From an uncultured Halioglobus sp. (GTDB lineage: Bacteria; Pseudomonadota; Gammaproteobacteria; Pseudomonadales; Halieaceae): a stretch of DNA of 10,062 bases. The translations under genes and the position numbers were made by a program. Positions 1-7,248 of this stretch are shown piece after piece (position 1 is the stretch's first letter; each line of letters starts with the position of its first letter). The notes under the pieces are model-generated. The model was given only the letters and a program-made list of their open reading frames with translations, ran no database searches and was not told the DNA's origin. Location of the stretch: assembly GCA_905480565.1 (NCBI GenBank), contig CAJQQW010000174.1, forward strand, positions 1 to 10,062, written 5' to 3'.

Positions 1-1956
1 CGGTTGAGTCACTGCTGCAGGCAGAGCCTCTGGAGTAGGTGCAGGGCTATACCAGATGGGAGAGGTCCAGGCACGCTCCTGTATTATCTCGCGATGCCCG
101 TCGGCACAACATTGCTCCAGCCCTTCTCCCACTGTTTCGGGCCGAGTGCAATCCACAGCCATCGCGACGCAGATACGCTGACTCCAACGACAACTGGGGT
201 TTTCCAGGACTCTCGAATAGTAATATGCGGCCTGTTGGGCATCGAATGCCTTATCGGTCCAAACGGCGCACAGCGTGTTCTCCCCCGGGCCGCTTGACGT
301 GCAAGACGCCTCATCGACCCCGGCACCGTTTGTGGCATCGCCCGCGACATCGAAAACCGCCTCCCTCAGCTCTCCAGTGGCGGTTCTCCAGCCTTTTACA
401 ATCTGGATACGCTGCAGAGGCGTGCCCGGTCGGCTCGCTATTCCCGGATCCCGTTGCGCCATAACCATGAAGCGGGGCGCAGCCGCTGCGACAGAGGGCA
501 GCCGACCGCCCATCGGCGTGCCTGATGCATAAGCCAGGGCGATTCGGTCCTGACGCTCACACAGATCCTGCGGATAGTCCCACCCGGCGAAAAATCGACT
601 GATAATTCTTGGGCCGCTGGTAGCGTAACCTTCGCGACGTCTGATAGCCTCAAATAGCGAATCACGGCTGTTCTCCTCAGCCCAAAGCACGGCGAGACCT
701 CCGGGGTTATTCATCAGGAGATCCGGCAACCCTGGTGGCAGTCGGTCAGTAAGCGGGATACCCTTGCCGCCATGACCGGCAAATTCAGACTCACTCACCT
801 GGCCGTCAGCACCGAGATGGGTATCGGTACTGGCGATGAATCCGAACTGGTAAGGGTTTACATACCTTTCCGACTCGATAGCCAGACCCTGCAATAAAAC
901 CTGTCGGGCAAATCCCGTATCGGGTCTTGGGGGCCGGTCGAAGCCAGCCAGATTGTCAATAGGTTGTTGTTCGAACGCGCAAAGTTCATCCTGCGTTATA
1001 CCGGGGGCATAGAAACACTCGGAAGAGCCCCCCTTCTGCATAACTTCCAGAAGGGGCTCGTAGCGGGCTCTGAGAGCCGCATACTGGGGCGTCATTGGCG
1101 AACCATCATCATTCCTGCCGGTAAACATCTGTCCCGCGCTTAAATTAGAATTGTGGGGAATCACCACAGCATCGCAAGCTCCCGGCGCATCAACGCATTC
1201 GCGATCGAGACCACGCCAGAGCCGCTCGGCAGAGGGCTCTTCGATAAATGACAATGGCAGATCGGGAACATCGGCGTTACGAAATACGACATTTCGATGC
1301 AGGTTCCCACCAGTCAGCGGATCCATTCCCGACCATTCATAGCCGACAAAGCTGGTGAAGGAACAGTCATCAGTGCGGTCATAGGCTGTCTCTGCGGCTT
1401 GCTGTGTATCGCGCCACGGAAAGACCGAAGCCTGCTTGCAAAGTGCGTCATCTTCACCGCACATACTCATATGCGACGCCATCATCGAGGACATAAAATT
1501 GAAAAGATAATAGGCTCCGATAGACCAGCCTCGATACAGTGCACACTGCCAGGAATCATGCCCCTGAAAACCGGGTGTGTTGCACATGTGCACCTCGCCA
1601 AACAATTCGGCGTGGTCAGAAACCATCGCGAAGTCGAGTGGACGATCCAGTCGTATAGAACGCAGGGGCAGGCCGGATTCATCCCAGGGCTGAATGCCTA
1701 GGGGTTGCCCCTTTGCGAAGTCGTAAGCCTGCGCCGGTGTGGTCAGTGTGCCCTGGGTACTCGCATCCAGTGAATAACGGGTATGCACGTGCAGGTCGCC
1801 GAAGAAAGGCTGCCTCTGTTCGTCGTGTAATCGACAGGGGTCGCGTATTTCCGAGTAATTCTGCCCGGCACCAGCACTCACCGATATCGCGAGCAAGCAC
1901 CCATAAAACAATCCCTTTAACAGCGCGGCGGTACTACCACTCCCGGGATCGGTCAC
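1..1956 (-). CDS. DUF3604 family protein, exported, C-terminus cut by window edge
   Basis: An uninterrupted minus-strand frame of 652 codons runs off the left edge. It resembles DUF3604 proteins, which have a PHP/metallophosphoesterase-like set of metal ligands and no settled function. Candidate metal-binding clusters are visible in order: G-D-L-H-V-H near residues 53-58, S-D-H-A-E near 113-117, I-P-H-N-S-N near 266-271 and S-T-D-T-H-L near 376-381. The G-Y-A-T-S-G motif (443-448) and a late Q-E-R-A-W-T-S-P-I-W-Y stretch suggest that only a short tail is missing. The N-terminus has Lys14 followed by a hydrophobic stretch and S-A-G-A-G, consistent with export; many cysteines also suit a periplasmic or outer location. 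The GTG start overlaps the SDR stop as GTGA, so translation is probably coupled. A strong purine tract lies directly against the GTG, which is unusually close. No other ATG/GTG/TTG start keeps the lysine before the hydrophobic stretch. Confidence 0.86.
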   Translation of the reverse strand, partial: MTDPGSGSTAALLKGLFYGCLLAISVSAGAGQNYSEIRDPCRLHDEQRQPFFGDLHVHTRYSLDASTQGTLTTPAQAYDFAKGQPLGIQPWDESGLPLRSIRLDRPLDFAMVSDHAELFGEVHMCNTPGFQGHDSWQCALYRGWSIGAYYLFNFMSSMMASHMSMCGEDDALCKQASVFPWRDTQQAAETAYDRTDDCSFTSFVGYEWSGMDPLTGGNLHRNVVFRNADVPDLPLSFIEEPSAERLWRGLDRECVDAPGACDAVVIPHNSNLSAGQMFTGRNDDGSPMTPQYAALRARYEPLLEVMQKGGSSECFYAPGITQDELCAFEQQPIDNLAGFDRPPRPDTGFARQVLLQGLAIESERYVNPYQFGFIASTDTHLGADGQVSESEFAGHGGKGIPLTDRLPPGLPDLLMNNPGGLAVLWAEENSRDSLFEAIRRREGYATSGPRIISRFFAGWDYPQDLCERQDRIALAYASGTPMGGRLPSVAAAAPRFMVMAQRDPGIASRPGTPLQRIQIVKGWRTATGELREAVFDVAGDATNGAGVDEASCTSSGPGENTLCAVWTDKAFDAQQAAYYYSRVLENPSCRWSQRICVAMAVDCTRPETVGEGLEQCCADGHREIIQERAWTSPIWYSPAPTPEALPAAVTQP

Positions 1957-2777
1957 ACCTCCCTGCCAGAGGTAGATCCGTAACGTTGCGCATGTTCATC
2001 AATCGATGCAAGGATGTTGTCGTGACGCATCGCTATGATATCCCGATAGTCATCATGGGTTATCACGTAGAAACCACCCTCACGAACGGCATCTACCACC
2101 TGTTCTCCTACCACACGGGGCGAAATACCGCTTGCAACGTCTGGCGCGGGCTGCTGGTGGTCAATTCCGGGATCATAAGCGTCGGGGCGCACTGCAAAAG
2201 ACTGTGTAATGAGGTTGGTATTGACCAACCCCGGACATAACACCGATACACCCACCCCCTTGTCCGCCGTCTCCATCAGTAGCGCCTCAGACAGGCCGAC
2301 AATGGCGAACTTGGTGGTGGTGTAGAGCCCCTCTGGCGGGCCAGAGATCAAGCCCCCCATCGAGGCCGTATTGACGATGTGCCCCTCCCCTTGCTCGAGC
2401 ATTAAAGGCAGAAATGCTTTCACGCCATGAATAACGCCGTAGAGATTAACATCGATCAAGTACTGCCAATCCTTTATATCAGCGTCCGCCATCAAAGCGC
2501 CAATCCAGACCCCGGCGTTGTTGCACAGCAGGTGAACGCTGCCGAAATGTTGCAGGGCGAGATCGCGCAGCCCTTCTACAGACGCGAGGCTGGACACATC
2601 TACTCTACAGGCCAGTGCGCCGCCACCCAGATCTGCAGCCACCGAGCTTGCCTTACTTTCATCGATGTCTGCGACAACAACTTTCATACCGGCAGCCGCG
2701 ACCGCTCTTGCGATCCCCTCTCCAATCCCCGAGCCTGCGCCGGTTACTACGGCGACCTTGCCCTCTAACTCTTGCAT
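1953..2777 (-). CDS. classical short-chain dehydrogenase/reductase (SDR)
   Basis: A 274-residue NAD(P)-dependent oxidoreductase of the classical SDR family, expected to be cytoplasmic and to interconvert a hydroxyl and a ketone. Visible motifs are the cofactor loop T-G-A-G-S-G-I-G (12-19), Asp37 at the end of the second strand (favouring NAD over NADP), N-N-A-G (86-89), and the catalytic set Asn111, Ser139, Tyr152 and Lys156 in Y-T-T-T-K. P-G-L-V-N-T follows in the usual place. The ATG start has a GGAG Shine-Dalgarno about 7-8 nt upstream. It lies 40 nt behind the medium-chain dehydrogenase and overlaps the DUF3604 gene by 4 nt, so the three look co-transcribed. Next to a 3-ketosteroid cluster, a hydroxysteroid dehydrogenase role is plausible, but the sequence does not fix the substrate. 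Confidence 0.93.
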   Translation of the reverse strand: MQELEGKVAVVTGAGSGIGEGIARAVAAAGMKVVVADIDESKASSVAADLGGGALACRVDVSSLASVEGLRDLALQHFGSVHLLCNNAGVWIGALMADADIKDWQYLIDVNLYGVIHGVKAFLPLMLEQGEGHIVNTASMGGLISGPPEGLYTTTKFAIVGLSEALLMETADKGVGVSVLCPGLVNTNLITQSFAVRPDAYDPGIDHQQPAPDVASGISPRVVGEQVVDAVREGGFYVITHDDYRDIIAMRHDNILASIDEHAQRYGSTSGREV

Positions 2778-2817
2778 AGCGTTATCTCCAAAAATTGATC
2801 CTGCCCCCGCAAATTAC

Positions 2818-3837
2818 TCAAGCCTGGCAGTCAATCATAACTTTTATTGCCTGCTCGGAATCGCGCGCCACCTCAAAAGCCTGCGTAACCTGCGACAGCG
2901 GAAAATGGTGTGTTACCAGCACTGTGGGATCAAAACGTCCGGACTGCAACATCTCGATTACCTGCGGAAATTCCACGTCATAGCCCATGGCCGAGATAAT
3001 TGAAATTTCCTTGGCCAGCAGCATGATGAGGTCCAGCGTCGCTTTTTCCTTGTGCACGCCAGTTAGGCAGACGCGACTGCCTGGGCCACTCATCTCCACG
3101 ATACGCTCAAACACGCTGCGCACCCCCGTTGCCTCGAAATACACGCTGCTACCTGGCATAGGCATACCAAAAAAACTGGAACTGCCGTGACATTCGATCA
3201 ACTTCGAGGGCAGATCGGGATCGTTGGCAGACAACGCCACAGCGCCAAGAGCGCGCGCCGCCGTCAGGCGCGCCTCTGACAGGTCAATAACCACAATATT
3301 CTCGAGACCACGGTACTGCAGCACAAGCAATATGGAGAGGCCTATGGGGCCTGCGCCAAAGATGACCGCCTGGTCCTGCGCCCCTGCGGAAACCCTGTTA
3401 GCTCCATGCTGGGCGACAGAGAGGGGCTCCACCAGTGCGCCATAGGCATCCGGCAAGGTGTCGGGTAGATGCAGCAGGCTATCCGGAGACTGGGCCACGC
3501 CACGCACCAGGAGCGAGGGTGAAAACCCGCCCTCGCTGCCGCCATTGCCAATATTATTATTGTGGACCAGAGGCTGGACGACCACTCTTTGACCCGGAAA
3601 AACATCCGCTACATTGACACCCACGTCACTGACAAGACCCCACAGCTCATGGCCAATCGGAGTGGGTTGATCTCCTCGCAGGCCTCCCATGGACAAGAAA
3701 CCGAGATCAGAACCACAAATACCACACTGCTTCACCTCTACCACCACGTCATCATCACCGCAAACTGGGGCAGGCAGCTGATCCAATCGCAAGTCATTCA
3801 CGCCGTGAATCTGTAATTGCGGAATAGTCGATGTCAT
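2818..3837 (-). CDS. zinc-type medium-chain alcohol/polyol dehydrogenase without structural zinc lobe
   Basis: A 339-residue medium-chain dehydrogenase (MDR superfamily, sorbitol/threonine/butanediol dehydrogenase-like). The GroES-like domain carries C-G-I-C-G-S-D (38-44), with Cys41 the likely catalytic zinc ligand, G-H-E (62-64), and L-V-E-P-L at 135-139. The Rossmann domain has G-A-G-P-I-G (161-166) and Asp185 ending the second strand, suggesting NAD. The segment at about 88-112, where most relatives hold four structural-zinc cysteines, has none and is rich in Asn and Gly. It is the first gene of the minus-strand operon, has a GGAG ribosome site about 9 nt before its ATG, and sits under a good sigma70-like promoter. 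It probably oxidises a secondary alcohol; the substrate is unknown. Linkage to the SDR and divergent steroid genes hints at a hydroxylated polycyclic compound. Confidence 0.92.
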   Translation of the reverse strand: MTSTIPQLQIHGVNDLRLDQLPAPVCGDDDVVVEVKQCGICGSDLGFLSMGGLRGDQPTPIGHELWGLVSDVGVNVADVFPGQRVVVQPLVHNNNIGNGGSEGGFSPSLLVRGVAQSPDSLLHLPDTLPDAYGALVEPLSVAQHGANRVSAGAQDQAVIFGAGPIGLSILLVLQYRGLENIVVIDLSEARLTAARALGAVALSANDPDLPSKLIECHGSSSFFGMPMPGSSVYFEATGVRSVFERIVEMSGPGSRVCLTGVHKEKATLDLIMLLAKEISIISAMGYDVEFPQVIEMLQSGRFDPTVLVTHHFPLSQVTQAFEVARDSEQAIKVMIDCQA

Positions 3838-3867
3838 CCGATGTCACTCCGTAAGCATTCAACAAAG

Positions 3868-3896
3868 ACCATAGGACTGCCCCCGGGCCAGGTCAA
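3868..3896 (-). promoter_or_regulatory. sigma70-like promoter of the MDR-SDR-DUF3604 operon
   Basis: Read on the minus strand, a TTGACC -35 box (3896-3891) and a TATGGT -10 box (3873-3868) are separated by exactly 17 nt. Five of six and four of six bases match the sigma70 consensus. Transcription would begin near 3861, leaving a short leader before the MDR ATG at 3837. This is a pattern match only. Confidence 0.55.
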
Positions 3897-3947
3897 CCGT
3901 GGTGGCCGGTATATTGAACCGCTCCAAATCAATTCATTGCGAGACTG

Positions 3948-3959
3948 GTTGCACGCAAC
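3948..3959. promoter_or_regulatory. perfect palindrome GTTGC-AC-GCAAC, candidate operator
   Basis: A 12-bp sequence with 5-bp arms and a 2-nt centre sits in the 164-nt gap between the divergent MDR and KstD-like genes, about 40 nt before the KstD-like ATG. It is flanked by two TTGCGA direct repeats (3938-3943 and 3965-3970). The position and symmetry suit a dimeric repressor such as a TetR-type protein. It is short enough to arise by chance, and no regulator gene is in the window. Confidence 0.35.
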
Positions 3960-4001
3960 GGGCTTTGCGACACTGAGGCACTAGCGAAGAGAGCACAGGG
4001 C

Positions 4002-5696
4002 ATGGCCAAAAGAAATCCGGATAAGGTAGTAGACTGGCTGGTAGCCGGTGCCGGAGCGGCCGGCATGACCAGTGCGGTTGTTGCACATCAACTGGGCGGC
4101 TCCGTATTGGTCGTAGAGAAAGAATCCCTTTACGGAGGAACCACTGCCAAATCGGGTGGTGTGGCCTGGATACCCGCTAATCATCGTCAGGCCGAGGTGC
4201 AGGTGCAGGACAGCGCTGAGGAGAGTTATGCCTATTTAAAGTCGCTAATTGGCGATAGTGTCAGCCCTTCTCGTCTTCGCGCCTATGCGGAGAGAGCGAG
4301 CGAAATGCTGCAATTCATGATGCAGCACAGTCATGTGGATTACTCTGCCTTGCCCCACTACATGGACTACTATGAAACCAAGCCTGGTTATAAATCAGGT
4401 GGACGCTCCATGGACAATGCCCCGTTCCAGCTGCGTCGTCTTGGAGCAGAGGCCGATACGATCAGGTTGGGGCACTACGATGGTTTGCTATTGCCCTTTA
4501 ATGTCACCGTCGAGGAAGGCCAGCGTCTTCAAGCCATGGATGCGGGGGCCTATTTACTGGGCCTGCGCCTATTGCTTCGCTACATCACCGACATCCCGGG
4601 CCGCCTCAGGCGCCAGCGGGACAACCGTCTCACTCTGGGCCCGGCACTGGTCGCCAGCTTGCGGCTCTCGCTGAAGGATCGCGCTATTCCGCTGTGGCTG
4701 GATACGCCGATTGACGAGCTGGTACTGGATGGCGAGAACGTCTGCGGCGCAATCGTCAAACGCGAGGGAGAGTCACTGTATGTAGAAGCACGGCATGGTG
4801 TTTTACTCGGCACCGGCGGCTTTTCCCACAACGCTGCCATGCGTCAGCGGTTTCAGCAGGCACCCATCGGCAGCGACTGGACCGCAGCAGCGCCTGGAGC
4901 GACCGGCGATGCAGTGACCCTCGGCGAAAGCATCGGTGCTGACCTCGGTTTCATGGGCTCAGCCTGGTGGTCCCCCAGTTACAGAATTCCCGATGGTCGC
5001 GTGCTGGCCTTGATCTCCGGCAAGTCCAACCCAGGTTCGCTGATCGTCAACCAGCAGGGCAAGCGTTTTGCTAATGAAGCCCAGCCCTATGAAGATTTCG
5101 TCAAAGCGCAATACGCCAGCGAGCAGCGAGGCGAAGGCGCTGTGCCCTGCTACCTTATTTTTGATGCGACTTACAGAAGCAAGTACGCAGTAGGACACAT
5201 CAAACCGGGGAAAGTTGAGCATGACGCTCGGCTCTCGCCGGATAATTTCGAATCTGGTTTACTGACCCGCGCCGACAGTATGGCGCAGCTGGCGGGGAAG
5301 CTGGGGATTAACGCCGCCAACCTCGACGCGACCGTCAAGCACTTCAATTATCACGCTCGTGCTGGTGACGATCCTGAATTCAAACGGGGTGCCACCCTCC
5401 ATGACCGCTACTACGCTGATCCCTCTGTAAAGCCAAACCCCTCTCTGGCGCCACTGGATAAACCGCCTTTCTACGCATTGCGCTGTGAACCAGGCGACCT
5501 GGACACCAAAGGTGGCCTGCTATGTGATGAATATGCGCGCGTGCTGCGCAGAGATGGTTCGGTGATCAAGGGGCTTTACGCCGCGGGTAACGCCAGCGCC
5601 GCGGCAATGGGAGACACTTATCCTGGCGCTGGCGCCACCATTGGCTCGGCCATGACATTTGCCTACATCGCCGCACAGCATGCACTTGGCGATTAA
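4002..5696 (+). CDS. kstD: 3-ketosteroid dehydrogenase-like FAD flavoprotein (KstD family)
   Basis: A 564-residue flavoprotein of the FAD-binding fumarate reductase/KstD family. In steroid degraders these enzymes introduce a double bond into ring A of 3-ketosteroids and pass electrons through FAD. Visible motifs: the dinucleotide loop G-A-G-A-A-G (16-21) with Glu39 closing the second strand; G-G-T-T-A-K-S-G-G (45-53); an H-Y-M-D-Y-Y-E segment at 119-125, matching the region of the family's active-site tyrosine; a G-S-A-W-W-S-P-S-Y segment typical of the catalytic domain; and the C-terminal T-Y-P-G-A-G-A-T-I-G-S-A-M-T-F, where Tyr540 and Gly544 correspond to the family's catalytic Tyr and Gly. 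Length is typical. The ATG has only a modest purine-rich site upstream. The KshA-like oxygenase begins 22 nt after the stop. Delta1 versus Delta4(5alpha) specificity cannot be decided from sequence alone. Confidence 0.82.
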   Translation: MAKRNPDKVVDWLVAGAGAAGMTSAVVAHQLGGSVLVVEKESLYGGTTAKSGGVAWIPANHRQAEVQVQDSAEESYAYLKSLIGDSVSPSRLRAYAERASEMLQFMMQHSHVDYSALPHYMDYYETKPGYKSGGRSMDNAPFQLRRLGAEADTIRLGHYDGLLLPFNVTVEEGQRLQAMDAGAYLLGLRLLLRYITDIPGRLRRQRDNRLTLGPALVASLRLSLKDRAIPLWLDTPIDELVLDGENVCGAIVKREGESLYVEARHGVLLGTGGFSHNAAMRQRFQQAPIGSDWTAAAPGATGDAVTLGESIGADLGFMGSAWWSPSYRIPDGRVLALISGKSNPGSLIVNQQGKRFANEAQPYEDFVKAQYASEQRGEGAVPCYLIFDATYRSKYAVGHIKPGKVEHDARLSPDNFESGLLTRADSMAQLAGKLGINAANLDATVKHFNYHARAGDDPEFKRGATLHDRYYADPSVKPNPSLAPLDKPPFYALRCEPGDLDTKGGLLCDEYARVLRRDGSVIKGLYAAGNASAAAMGDTYPGAGATIGSAMTFAYIAAQHALGD

Positions 5697-5702
5697 CGCG
5701 CC

Positions 5703-5712
5703 AGAAGAGGAA
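5703..5712 (+). promoter_or_regulatory. ribosome binding site deciding the TTG start of the Rieske oxygenase
   Basis: The purine run AGAAGAGGAA ends 6 nt before the TTG at 5719. The earlier in-frame starts (TTG 5659 and ATG 5680) lie inside the end of the upstream gene and have no such site, so the TTG is preferred. Confidence 0.6.
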
Positions 5713-5718
5713 ACACGC

Positions 5719-6759
5719 TTGAATGAATTAAAATACGCATACCTCACTCCCGGACACTATGCCCGTGGCTGGCATATAGTCCTGTTCTCCCAGGAATTGG
5801 CCGTAGGGGAAGTCAAGAGGCTGCATTATTTTGACCGGGACCTTGTGGCGTACCGTGGGGAGTCGGGCAACGCCGCGATTCTAGACGCACACTGCCCTCA
5901 CCTTGGCGCCCACCTCGGCAGCGGCGAAGGACGCGTAACAGGCAATAACATCGCCTGTCCGTTCCACGGCTGGACTTTTGACCCACAGGGCCACTGCGTC
6001 GACATTCCCTATGCGAACAAGATACCCGACAAGGCCGTAACGGCCCTGAGGGGCTGGCCCGTACAGGAAAAAAGCGGTTTCATCGCCATGTGGTTTGGAG
6101 AGCCCGGAGAAGCGCCGGAAGACTACCTTCCCGACATCATGGAATGGGGCGAGGAAGGGGAAGGCTGGGGCGATTGGGCATTCTATCGCTCACGCATTCA
6201 AGCCAAGCCCTGCGATATTATTGAAAATATTGTCGATATCGCACATTTTCCGCATGTGCACGGCGGGAAAGTCCGCTCCTGGGAAAATAAGTTCACTGAG
6301 CGGAGCGTTACGCAGCTCTCGACAATAGAGCAAAATGCCAATGCAAAAATGATAATCCCACCCGGGGTGACGCTTGACCTTGCGGATGCTCGTAAAGACG
6401 CCGGTGCAGACGCCAATGCCTGGGGTGACGCAACTTATCACGGTCCATCGATCATGTATTACTACACCGAGTCACGCAGCCCAGACATTAAATTCAAGAG
6501 CTGGTGGGTGAATTGCCATACCGCAGTAAATGATAACGAGGTGGACCTTTGCTCTGCCGTGATCGTTAGCAGCCTGGACGAAAAACCTTTGCCTGCGGAT
6601 TTCGCAGAACACTACCCGCAAATGGCTCATGTCGCCTTCGAGCAGGACGTAGAAATATGGAGGGACAAAGTCTACCGCGATGAGCCTATTCTCTGCGACG
6701 GGGACGGCCCGATCAACAAGCTGAGAAAGTGGTACGAGCAGTTCTACTTACCACGATAA
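5719..6759 (+). CDS. kshA: KshA-type Rieske oxygenase, 3-ketosteroid 9alpha-hydroxylase oxygenase component
   Basis: A 346-residue Rieske non-haem iron oxygenase closely resembling KshA, the oxygenase component that hydroxylates C9 of 3-ketosteroids. Numbered from TTG 5719, the [2Fe-2S] ligands are Cys59-X-His61 and Cys80-X2-His83. The mononuclear iron ligands are His176 and His181 within E-N-I-V-D-I-A-H-F-P-H-V-H, plus Asp310 in E-Q-D-V-E-I-W. KshA hallmarks are Y-A-R-G-W-H near the start, L-D-A-H-C-P-H-L-G, C-P-F-H-G-W, V-N-C-H, and the C-terminal D-G-P...L-R-K-W-Y-E-Q-F-Y. It lies directly behind the KstD-like gene, and the two products acting in sequence would trigger ring B opening. The reductase partner KshB is not in this window. 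Start choice: an ATG at 5680 would add 13 residues and overlap the upstream gene. Confidence 0.9.
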   Translation: MNELKYAYLTPGHYARGWHIVLFSQELAVGEVKRLHYFDRDLVAYRGESGNAAILDAHCPHLGAHLGSGEGRVTGNNIACPFHGWTFDPQGHCVDIPYANKIPDKAVTALRGWPVQEKSGFIAMWFGEPGEAPEDYLPDIMEWGEEGEGWGDWAFYRSRIQAKPCDIIENIVDIAHFPHVHGGKVRSWENKFTERSVTQLSTIEQNANAKMIIPPGVTLDLADARKDAGADANAWGDATYHGPSIMYYYTESRSPDIKFKSWWVNCHTAVNDNEVDLCSAVIVSSLDEKPLPADFAEHYPQMAHVAFEQDVEIWRDKVYRDEPILCDGDGPINKLRKWYEQFYLPR

Positions 6760-6951
6760 GTCCTACTCACGATCCGATAGTCTGGTGAGGTTTGAACAGT
6801 GACGTTTGCGCACCGTGCGTTAACACCGGTATCGATCGAACAGGATACTGCCCGGAACGACTGACAAGCGCCAGAAAGCCCTTACGGGAAAGCCATCAAA
6901 TGCCAGTGCGGGAGGACTGTCGGGGAAACAGGGTGTCTCGCGCTCCCGGAT
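6760..6951. other. convergent intergenic gap with no recognisable gene or terminator
   Basis: The Rieske oxygenase and the small minus-strand gene converge on this 192-nt gap. It holds no supported reading frame. A CGGGAG/CTCCCG inverted repeat around 6909-6948 encloses a smaller CTGT/ACAG pair, but no T-tract follows, so I do not call a terminator. Confidence 0.5.
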
Positions 6952-7158
6952 TCAGGAAGCAGCGCTCTTGGCGTTGTTACCAAGCTTTATATTCTTTTTC
7001 GCGGCGAGACTGGGCTGCCCGCTAATACCAGCCTGAATAACATCAATCTTATTGCCCGATTTCAGGAAGGCTCGAGTTTGCGCCTCTATGGATTCAGAGG
7101 TCTCCACGGCCGCCGGCTGTTTTTTCTTGGCGGGTGCCCTGGTGGGTTTGCGTGCCAT
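6952..7158 (-). CDS. small basic protein of unknown function
   Basis: A 68-residue frame with a good start: ATG preceded by AAGGA at a 6-nt spacing. The first 15 residues are very basic and Ala/Pro-rich (P-A-K-K-K-Q-P), suggesting a flexible nucleic-acid-contacting tail. A more ordered-looking middle follows, with E-A-Q-T-R-A-F-L-K-S-G and K-I-D-V-I-Q-A-G-I-S-G-Q. The tail is again basic and Ala-rich. No membrane segment or signal peptide is visible. I have the impression that similar small proteins occur widely in gammaproteobacteria, but I cannot name a family or function. It follows the crotonase gene by 90 nt on the same strand and may have its own promoter. It looks more like a housekeeping or regulatory small protein than part of the catabolic pathway. 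Confidence 0.72.
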   Translation of the reverse strand: MARKPTRAPAKKKQPAAVETSESIEAQTRAFLKSGNKIDVIQAGISGQPSLAAKKNIKLGNNAKSAAS

Positions 7159-7187
7159 TTTCAGTCCTTATTTGTGAACAGCTCTCA

Positions 7188-7196
7188 ATTTTAACA
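7188..7196 (-). promoter_or_regulatory. possible extended -10 promoter of the small basic protein gene
   Basis: The minus strand reads TGTTAAAAT here, an extended -10 element (TGn plus TAAAAT), in an AT-rich patch about 30 nt upstream of the small gene's ATG. No good -35 box accompanies it. It would give the small gene transcription independent of the crotonase. Confidence 0.35.
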
Positions 7197-7248
7197 CAAA
7201 AATGGCCTTAAATCATGGCTAAACGGGGTAAACAGGGCTAAAGCACCA

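Noticed and set aside
1297..1701. 134-codon plus-strand frame
   Set aside because: It lies antisense inside the DUF3604 gene, whose frame is continuous with family motifs throughout.
1870..1910. Lipoprotein signal in the DUF3604 N-terminus (F-Y-G-C)
   Set aside because: The residues before the cysteine do not fit a lipobox, and the hydrophobic stretch continues after it, which fits an ordinary signal peptide better.
1713..2240. 175-codon plus-strand frame
   Set aside because: It is antisense to the DUF3604 N-terminus and the SDR C-terminal half, both well supported; it has no domain-like features.
5659..5718. Earlier starts for the Rieske oxygenase (TTG 5659, ATG 5680) overlapping the upstream gene
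   Set aside because: Neither has a Shine-Dalgarno, while TTG 5719 has one and gives the usual family N-terminus. ATG 5680 cannot be fully excluded.
6909..6948. Possible terminator hairpin after the Rieske gene
   Set aside because: The stem is only 6 bp with a loop of about 28 nt and no T-run on either strand.
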